This document shows positions 1-62,000 of a DNA stretch of 62,000 nt, one piece after another. The notes below the pieces were generated by a model, which was not told where the DNA came from, did no database searches, and worked only from the letters and a program-made list of their open reading frames with translations. This stretch comes from Tubiluchus corallicola (Eukaryota; Priapulida; Priapulimorpha; Priapulimorphida; Tubiluchidae): positions 1-62,000 of the forward strand of contig JAQGDQ010000542.1 of the NCBI GenBank assembly GCA_030141605.1, in the 5' to 3' direction. The position numbers and the translations under genes are program-made. The first letter of the stretch is position 1; each line of letters opens with the position of its first letter.

Positions 1-83
1 ACAACAAGTGGGTTGTTGTGTGGTGTGGGTGTTGGTTTTGTGTGTTTGTTGTTTTTGGTTTTTTGGTTTGTTGCAATAAAACA

Positions 84-200
84 GCCACTACCAACACCAC
101 CACTACCACCACCGCCAGCAACACTGCCAGTAACAGGGCCAGCAACAGCGCCGGCACCAGCAACAGCAACAGCAGCAGCAACACTGACAACAATAATCAT
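84..200. repeat. Degenerate trinucleotide tract (ACC/AGC/AAC)
   Basis: Runs of acc, agc and aac triplets with interruptions. The short open frames across it follow from the three-base period and are not genes. Confidence 0.8.
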
Positions 201-202
201 TG

Positions 203-418
203 TTTAAAGTCAGCTTTTAGATAAACAATTAACATAAGCTCAAAGAGCTTTTTGCCGACTATAAATAACAGTACTGTCGCCTACATAATAGAGACTATTA
301 TTGCCCCACTTTTACCCTAAATAACACGTACCAGGCAGAGCAAGTACAATTTTTATAAAGTCTTTTGTATGACACCGCCTCACGACCTTCCTGCGAAAAG
401 CAGTCACCACTAGACTAT
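203..418 (-). mobile_element. SINE-2 family copy, tRNA-like head
   Basis: The reverse complement starts with an A-box-like tctagtgg and a B-box-like block, and ends with a shared 3' body (ggcaaaaagct ... tgtttatct). A homologous copy on the other strand is at 18797-19007. The two copies align over most of their length by eye, diverging mainly in the middle. Confidence 0.6.
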
Positions 419-1056
419 ATCATCTAGTGAGGTACGGTTTTAATAATTTTAATATTATGATATTTATAAATACACTAGAGCTTGACTGCAACAATTTATT
501 TACATGCTATAATTCAGAATGAAAGTTGCAAAAACATTTCAACTAGTTAACTAATTATATAATACAATAACATAAGCTTTTATTGCAGTAAACGGAAAAT
601 AGGAACTATGATACTGCAATTGTTAAAACATAATTCGACTCATCCTCAAGGTAAAATTTCGGAGATATAAATCAGTTTGTTTCAAGAATACTCGGCAATA
701 TGACCTGTTAACATCTCAAACTATTTGCTGTGTGTTGGCTTGCTGCCTGACAAGTCACGATAAATGGAAGAGAAATGTGACAATTTGCCTGTGTTTTGGA
801 GGTTCATTGCTAAGGAACTCAAATCAAAAGTTTTTAATTTCTTTTTAGGAATAATTGCCATAACAAATAAACTGTATTGTGAACCATAATGCGTACTGTA
901 CAACAGAAATCTACAAGTGTAACATTGTTTCAACTGAATTCAGTAATGAAAATAAGGCACGTAAACAGTGGATAGAGATCGTATAGACTTTGTGCTTCTA
1001 TAATCTTGTTTATGTGAGTTTTATGCACCCTGGCTGGCTCACTCCGTCACCCTCAG
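419..1056. other. Upstream sequence, nothing recognised
   Basis: AT-rich single-copy-looking sequence. Open frames are short and have no recognisable content. Confidence 0.5.
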
Positions 1057-1428
1057 AATAAGCCTTTTCACAGCTCCAGCGATTGATGATGATCGGTAAA
1101 AGATCAAAGGTTAAGTGTACCAGACAACGCATTTTTGTACATCTGACAACGCCTCCCAGCCCATGCTATTTTGTAGCTAGCTAGTAATAGTAGCTTGCTA
1201 GAACCTTACCTAATTCATTTTTTATTAGATCCTGCTAATAAATCATTCTAAGCTGAGACTAATGCATAATTAAGTAAAGTCCACGTAAAACAACTGAAGT
1301 TACTAAACTGATGAGGCAGACGACTTTACCCACATATCACGTGACGGTTGCAGTTAAGTCGCATTGCTGTGGTACACTTAAGATTTGACCTACAGCGTGT
1401 GCGCTCAACGAAACTGTGAAGACTTATT
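1057..1428 (+). mobile_element. MITE-1 copy A
   Basis: Begins aataagccttttcacag and ends ctgtgaagacttatt, terminal inverted repeats of about 15 bases. Inside them lie tcaaaggttaagtgtacc at the left and a diverged inverted counterpart at the right. No coding capacity. Four further copies lie in this window. It is upstream of the gene. Confidence 0.78.
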
Positions 1429-1499
1429 ACGTCACACATACGAAGCTAAGCCCTCAGTTTATTGAACTTTTTAATCTGGACATGGCCTAAAGATTACTC

Positions 1500-1620
1500 C
1501 GTGAAAAAGTGGAAATTGGGCAAGCCTGGATTTAAACCATAAAGAATAAACTCCTTGAGTTATAAGTACAGTACATTGTTTCAGACCACTAGGCCACTCA
1601 GTCCCTTCTGCTTAATAAAC
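1500..1620 (-). mobile_element. Decayed tRNA-like repeat block
   Basis: Contains gcctggatttaaacc and agaccactaggcca, resembling the reverse complement of B and A boxes. The same two blocks occur at about 14650-14700 and 58185-58235, which suggests a shared dispersed repeat. Heavily diverged. Confidence 0.35.
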
Positions 1621-4600
1621 TTGTAATTAATAGTTGCTTGTAATAATCTATTCTGTAGCAACAAACTCTGATTTGGTCCACTGTTAATTATAATTACAGG
1701 TCTTGATATGCTCTGTATAAACTGAAGTACGATTTATTATCTAGATATGTGGGTGTCACAGCAGGTATTCATTTCAGTAATCACAACAAAACAACAAATG
1801 TTGGTTGAAATTACATGTCTCCTCTCCTCACCCCTTCTTTGCTCTTCCGTCTTCTGCTTTGCTCTGCTCTAGTCTGCTTTGCTTTCGACGCCGCTCTTCT
1901 CCTCTGTTCTTTTCTCTCCTTTCCTCTTCTCCAGAATTAACTAAATCTTTCAATTTATCTGGTTGTGGTCAGAAGAGATGCTGTACCCTACACTGTGCAT
2001 ATTAACTTTTCGTGTGGGCGATTTCCTCTAGTTTATTTAACGTCATTATTGATTATGCCACTCTACTGAGGTGGAATGTGCTAAGTACTAACACATGTGT
2101 TGCATTATCACTGTGAGCGTATGTAAAAATTTCAGGGTCGAAGCCCTTCCACTGATGCTTCACAAGGGATGACACATTGGCGACAAGAAATTCGCCTATC
2201 GCGGTCCTTTTGATTTGTTTAAAATCTTGGTCTTTAATCTAAATTATTTCGACAAGTTTTGGTGCCTAGACTCGACGAAAACCTCAGTAGATTTTGCTGA
2301 AAGCGTTCAAAGCTGTACAGCATGTGGGCTGGGCCACGTGTCGCGCGGTGACTGACGTCTGTTACGCTCTAATTGGGACGGTTGGCTTCCTCAAAGATAA
2401 GCAGAAAAGGAAACCAAACTAAGTCGATTTAACGAAAGCATTAATTGGCGACGCAATTACGCGTAAGCGAGTTCTAGGACTCGAACGTTTCTTCAACAAA
2501 CTGCTTTTTTGTATAAAAAGTCTAGAATGCTTGGAATGTGTGAACTAACTTCAACATTTTTATGGATGGTGACATTACCGCTAAACAGAATAACCTTGAC
2601 ACTAAGAGTAGCAATGATAAATTCTAGAGAACTTTATTAATAGACAACAAGACGACGATTTTATAAATTCTCCTAAAGTAACCAGTGTAACAAAAGAGTC
2701 TGGCCGCGTTTCATTTTTACTTAAATTAAAACTACCCTTTCGCGTATTGAACGTGAAAATTTCCGTTCTTCCCAACCACTGCTGTCTGCAACGCAAAGTA
2801 CAGTCTCTTCGCATTGGTCTGCAAAACGACAGAAGATTGATACAAGTTGATTACAATTTTAAATTACCAGAAGGTTTTAGGATTTATTTTAAATGACTGG
2901 ATTCCAGTGTAATCAGTGTTTGAGTTTGGTGACTGATATGCTAATGGAAATGTTCAAATATTAATAACAGCAATTCATTATTGTGCCTTGATTTTAGTAA
3001 TGCTACTTCCTGCTGCAACTACAATTTTCAGTGATGCTAAGGCTTAAAATGTAACTTGTGTTAAAAGCTGAAGAGCTTCATCAAAACTCAAAAGTTAAAC
3101 CTACGTGAAAGATCGGCGAAGCTAGATCTACCCCATGGAGTGATGACAGACCGGCGTGACAAATGATAATCCTTTTTGTTGTACAATAGATTGATTTTGC
3201 CGCTGATTAATGGCAGTGTGTGACGTCACAATCAGTAAGTTAAATGGCAAATTCCAATTAGACTAATTAAATAAATAACAGAGAACCTACAAAAGTTATC
3301 CCTTTTTAGCATACGTATTATATAATTAGGAAAACACAAGCTTATTGTAGTGCTAACTAAGTTTGACCAAAAGGATGGACCAATGAACTGGACCACTGAC
3401 TGGGTCTGCATTTGAAGCAATGACTTTTGAATTAGCGGTTGAAAACTAATTTCTTGGTTTCATCTATCATTTATCATAATAATTTGTAAGTTCATTCACT
3501 CACTGACTACCAGTATTCCAAAACTGAGGGTACAAGTAATTAATAATTATCATATTATATTGGCTGTTTTATTGCAATGCGTATAATGGCCAAGATAAAC
3601 TGCATTAATGGATGGACAATTCATTTGAAGCACTACAGTTTATAACCTGTAGTGATCACCCACATCCACACAGGTAGTCAGGTACTGTCGCAGCTTGTTT
3701 GTCTGTGTGTCTGTGTTCCAGTGTGTTGTTGTCTGCACAATAAAATAAATAGGGATGAAACTATACAGCGCCTTGTAGTTGCTGCAATGTTAATTAATTG
3801 TAACAAGTTCAAAACTTATCAATGAAATATTGCCACGTATTTGCTTTATCTCTGATCATCCTTCAAGCTACTGAATTGAGTCATTGAATTTAGCCATTGT
3901 TGCTTTTTTACATGGGCAATGGATGCTGTAGTAAAATATGAAACTGCTGAAGCACTGCTTGGCCACATTACGTAATAATTGTATGTGTCCTGTACTGTTT
4001 TTTCAAAAATTCTAATCAAGTGAGGATCTTTGACTGCATATGAACACATGTTATGAAGTTTACATACAGAGAAAATTACAATATCTGCTAATAACAATTT
4101 TACAGGTATCTTGCTTTCACTGAAAATTCCTGATTAAATAAGAAATGTCCACATTTCCTGAAACTGATACACATTTATGCTATAAAAATAAATAGCTGTA
4201 GTAATAAATAGAATTTATTATTATTATCATTATTGTGTCGTCATTGTCGGCATCAGCTTTCACATTGACACAGCTTTACTGGTTCTCTATGCTTTTCTAT
4301 TCAATTTTCTTCTTTTCATTAGTCCTCTTTTTTCTTTCCCATTTCTTCGAGGTGGCTTTTCCCTTATCCGGCTGTGTTGTCATTTTTAGTTCCCTCAGCT
4401 TCACAGCTTTAATGTATGTACCTGAAATTAAGCTATATTCTTAAATTTTTTACAGAAATGCCAAAATCTGTTTATACGTTGAGAAATAAAATCTTGAAAT
4501 TTTGAGATCTTTCCTTTGAAAATTTACAGTTTTTCGTTACTTCGTCAACTTCCTTGATTTACATTTGTACCCTTATATAATAAATGTAATTTATAGAACA

Positions 4601-4970
4601 TTTTTCTTGATATGTGTTGCATATAATAGTAGTATACGTATACCTTATCTTACTAAAGTGGCTTTTACTCTTCAGCCTTATATAAATTTTAATGCTTAGC
4701 GAGAATGTAAGCTTCTGTTTCGTGGACCTAATTACCTCTCTGTCAGTCTGTGACTCTGCTTATGTTAATTATCTTTCCTATGTTTGAGACACAGATGTAG
4801 ATTATATATTCGAAAAGATATATGTAACTATAATAGCTTATCTGACGTTGTTTTTCTTCCATTGTTATCAATCTTGTTCAAGTTATGCCTGGCCAGTCAT
4901 ATCATTTTTGTATACCTTTTTTAAGCTATTTACTATTCTTATAGAATCTGCCCGATTGACATCAGTTACT
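1620..4970. other. Upstream sequence, little recognised
   Basis: Mostly AT-rich sequence with a CT-rich patch (1820-1935). No exon, RNA gene or full mobile element could be supported. A tggcgacaag string at about 2179 is noted under rejected items. Confidence 0.45.
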
Positions 4971-4979
4971 TCATTTATT

Positions 4980-5295
4980 ACGGTGCTTTTTGTAAAAGTA
5001 GATAATTTTCTTTTTATTTCATTTTTACAGTGTTTTTTTGTAAAAGTAGGTAATGTTCTTTTTATTTTATTTATTTCGTAGCTTTTTGTAAAAGTAGGTC
5101 ATGTTCTTTTTACTTTATTTATTTCGTAGCTTTTTGTAAAAGTAGGTCATGTTCTTTTTACTTTATTTATTTCGTAGCTTTTTGTAAAAGTAGGTCATGT
5201 TCTTTTTATTTCATTTATTACAATGTTTTTTGTAAAAGTAGGTAATATTCTTTTTATTTCATTTATATTACAGTGCTTTTTATAAAATTAGATAA
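4980..5295. repeat. 48-bp minisatellite close to exon 1
   Basis: About six copies of a unit containing ttttgtaaaagtaggtcatg and ttctttttactttatttatt. Unit starts at 5088 and 5136 give a 48-bp period; outer copies diverge. It ends about 230 bp before the start codon, so it may lie in the promoter, 5' UTR or a 5' intron. Confidence 0.85.
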
Positions 5296-5490
5296 TGTTT
5301 TTTTATAATTGTAAGTGTATCTTATTTAATTGTCTCCATAGTGGGTGCTAGTGGGTATTAATTTTTTAATAACTATACTGAAGAATTTTGAGTTTAGTCA
5401 TAGCACCCCATTTTATTGTCATCTAGTTTTGGGAGAGCAGCTTACTTGCCAACCATCTTTGTCTTTTATCAGCAAAATTCATTTTACAGG

Positions 5491-5511
5491 ATGCGTGATG
5501 TAAACGGATAA
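5491..5511 (+). promoter_or_regulatory. Possible six-codon upstream open frame
   Basis: An ATG at 5491 opens a six-codon frame (MRDVNG) that stops at 5511, 17 bases before the main ATG. If the transcript includes this stretch it could lower translation of the main frame. A ttttacag just before it could instead be a splice acceptor. The transcription start is not known. Confidence 0.3.
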
Positions 5512-5528
5512 AACCTACGGGTGCAGAA

Positions 5529-60055
<54,527 letters not shown>

Positions 60056-61420
60056 GTAAGAGTTTTTAATAGAAACCTATTCAGTTTTACTTGTATTAAT
60101 ATTGCAGAGAAGTATCAGTGTTACAGACAATCACACATACTAATTTTAATATCAAGAATGGTGACAATAAAGAGAAAAAATTCTGCAGTTAGAAAACAAG
60201 TAAAAAGAAAGAAAAATATAACCTTTCGAACTGTAGTTCTTCACGTGAACAAAAAGAAGGACAAAAAGAGAAAAAATCACAAGGAATTATAAGAAGTACT
60301 TAACAAATTTTTTGGGCATTTTTTTGTTTATATTATTAACATATGAAAGAGGATATCACACTAAAAAGGATTCAAGTTTGTAGAAGAGACAGAAGCACAG
60401 CAGATAGAAACACAAGGAAGAAACACAGAAGTCAATAATTGTGTGCCAAAATTTTTATAAACTGTTGCGGCTGATGAGTTGAGAAAGGAGACGTTGAAAA
60501 ATTGTGGACTAGTTTGGACGGTTTTATAAAAACTCTGGCAGTCACAGTCGTAATTAATTAATGATGTCGTTAGTTGCCAGCTAATTTTAGTACTGAAACA
60601 CAGACGTATCAAATCAGAGTACAACATTAGTTACAGTCCTCTCTGTTCTACGGTTATGGTTAGTGATTTAATACTTCTGTTTCTCTCTTGTGTTTTTACC
60701 TGCTGTGCTTATGTGTTCGTTCGACGTGCTTGTATCCGTTTTGTGTGATTATCCTTTTTAAGCATTAATCATATTGTAATGTTGGCTGGATGATGCTGAT
60801 TCGCTGTCGTTCATTTCGTGTTACACTAAACTGTTAGAGAAATGAAAGAAAAAAGAACATTTTTTTAAATAATTTCACCTGAGTCCAGTGTGCTACATGT
60901 TAGTTCTACGGAACAGGTGCCGATATGTTAATCCCACCTGTCCGTCAGCCTTCTGAATTGAGACTATTCTAAACCAGCTACTCAAAACTGCTATTCAATG
61001 TTGATATGAAGTGGCTTCATAATGGATCGAACCATCAAAATGTGGGGTGGGGGTGAAAATGTTTCACCGCCATAACAGTAAAAACAAAAAACTCCTAAAA
61101 ATAGTAACTCTAGTAATTCCTTGTGATGTTTTCTGTTTTCTGTTCTGAAGCAGAACTATAGTGGCAGTTGAATACGTTGTGACCTTTCTTTCTTTTGCCT
61201 AGTTTTTTAATTGGGGAATTTTGTTGTTCATTGTCACAATGTCCATAACCTGTTTTCACCAACCATTCAGCAACATGTCATTTATCTCACCTAAATATAG
61301 CAGCTGTTAGGTTTCTGAAAGTGACAATAGCCAAACGTTAGAATTTGTCGTTAGAATTGTAGTTTGGCTGGATTTAGGTTACCAAGGGACTGACTTTTAT
61401 CCAGTATTTGTTTGACATCT
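60056..61420. other. Intron 24, nothing recognised except one repeat block
   Basis: An open frame continues from exon 24 to 60292 with Lys-rich low-complexity content after a good donor, so it is most likely intron read-through. The block at about 60479-60511 matches 14130-14160. No further exon of the gene is visible. Confidence 0.5.
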
Positions 61421-61424
61421 GTGC

Positions 61425-62000
61425 GACATCGGGTGCCCACTTGGAGTGCAGAGTGTGCGACATCGGGTGCCCACTGGGAGTGCAGAGTGTGCGACATTGG
61501 CTGCCCACTGGGAGTGCAGAGTGTGTGACATCGGGTGCCCACTGGGAGTGCAGAGTGTGCGACATTGGCTGCCCACTGGGAGTGCAGAGTGTGTGACATC
61601 GGGTGCCCACTGGGAGTGCAGTGAGTGTGCGACATCGGGTGCCCACTGGGAGTGCAGTGAGTGTGTGACATCGGGTGCCCACTGGGAGAGCAGTGAGTGT
61701 GCGACATCGGGTGCCCACTGGGAGAGCAGTGAGTGTGCGACATCGGGTGCCCACTGGGAGTGCAGTGAGTGTGCGACATCGGGTGCCCACTGGGAGTGCA
61801 GTGAGTGTGCGACATCGGGTGCCCACTGGGAGAGCAGTGAGTGTGCGACATTGGGTGCCCACTGGGAGTGCAGTGAGTGTGCGACATCGAGTGCCCACTG
61901 GGAGAGCAGTGAGTGTGCGACATCGGGTGCCCACTTGGAGTGCAGTGAGTGTGCGACATCGGGTGCCCACTGGGAGTGCAGTGAGTGTGCGACATCAGGT
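61425..62000. repeat. 34/36-bp minisatellite, cut by the window end
   Basis: Units containing gtgcccactgggagtgcag and gtgtgcgacatcgg. The first copies are 34 bp (marks at 61457 and 61491); from about 61620 on they are 36 bp with an added tgag. Because 36 is a multiple of three, long open frames (198 and 214 codons) appear on the minus strand; these are not genes. Confidence 0.95.

Noticed and set aside
2160-2230. tggcgacaag string resembling the region after a Gypsy-type 5' LTR
   Set aside because: No LTR pair, polypurine tract or gag/pol coding sequence nearby; a ten-base match is not enough.
60056-60292. Extension of exon 24 as a Lys-rich C-terminus
   Set aside because: A good gtaaga donor precedes it, the content is low-complexity, and the family continues with a G.FFGE segment that is not here.
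61351-61995. Long minus-strand open frames (214 and 198 codons) with His-Thr-His-Cys repeats
   Set aside because: They lie in a tandem array whose 36-bp period keeps frames open, they switch sense where the period becomes 34 bp, and they lack any conserved domain.

Overview
This is a stretch of an animal (metazoan) nuclear genome. It is AT-rich and holds one spliced gene with long introns, many microsatellites and minisatellites, tRNA-derived SINE-like repeats, non-autonomous DNA transposons (MITEs), LINE scraps and solo LTRs. There are no bacterial-style genes, operons or CRISPR arrays. The exons identify an invertebrate-type calcium-channel auxiliary subunit, but the species cannot be fixed from this sequence.

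The one gene I can support runs on the + strand from the start codon at 5529 to past the right edge. It encodes an alpha2-delta (CACNA2D-type) subunit of voltage-gated calcium channels. I placed 24 constitutive exons by reading frame, splice-site consensus and family resemblance; phases agree at every junction. Together they give about 927 residues: signal peptide, VWA_N region, VWA domain with an intact MIDAS (D271-x-S273-x-S275, T320, D379), and the Cache-like extracellular region. The last roughly 100-200 residues (C-terminal part of delta and membrane anchor) should lie beyond 62000. A 25th candidate, a phase 0-0 exon of 87 bases at 40128-40214, could be a cassette exon. Sequence details (TDVP, FDCR, KPNYNS) lean toward the alpha2delta-3/4 branch, but other details (GVMG, LTP-F, GPNGY) resemble alpha2delta-1/2, so I leave the paralogue open.

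Layout: 1-5528 is upstream sequence with two dispersed repeats and a 48-bp array close to exon 1. 5529-13928 holds exons 1-6 (N-terminal part and VWA_N). 13929-26191 is a 12.3-kb intron full of repeats. 26192-37413 holds exons 7-11 (VWA). 37414-48711 holds exons 12-13, the candidate cassette and several transposon relics. 48712-54057 holds exons 14-20 (first Cache-like part). 54058-57834 is an intron with a pogo-like MITE and two solo LTRs in opposite orientation, each with a perfect 5-bp target duplication. 57835-60055 holds exons 21-24. 60056-62000 is intron, ending in a minisatellite cut by the window edge.

No second protein-coding gene can be supported. The other long open frames are explained by tandem repeats, by LINE remnants or by chance. 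I found no convincing new multi-gene system. The most unusual items are the five-copy MITE family sitting close to exons, the paired solo LTRs, the GC-AG intron after exon 4, the possible cassette exon, and arrays of near-identical repeats inside introns.
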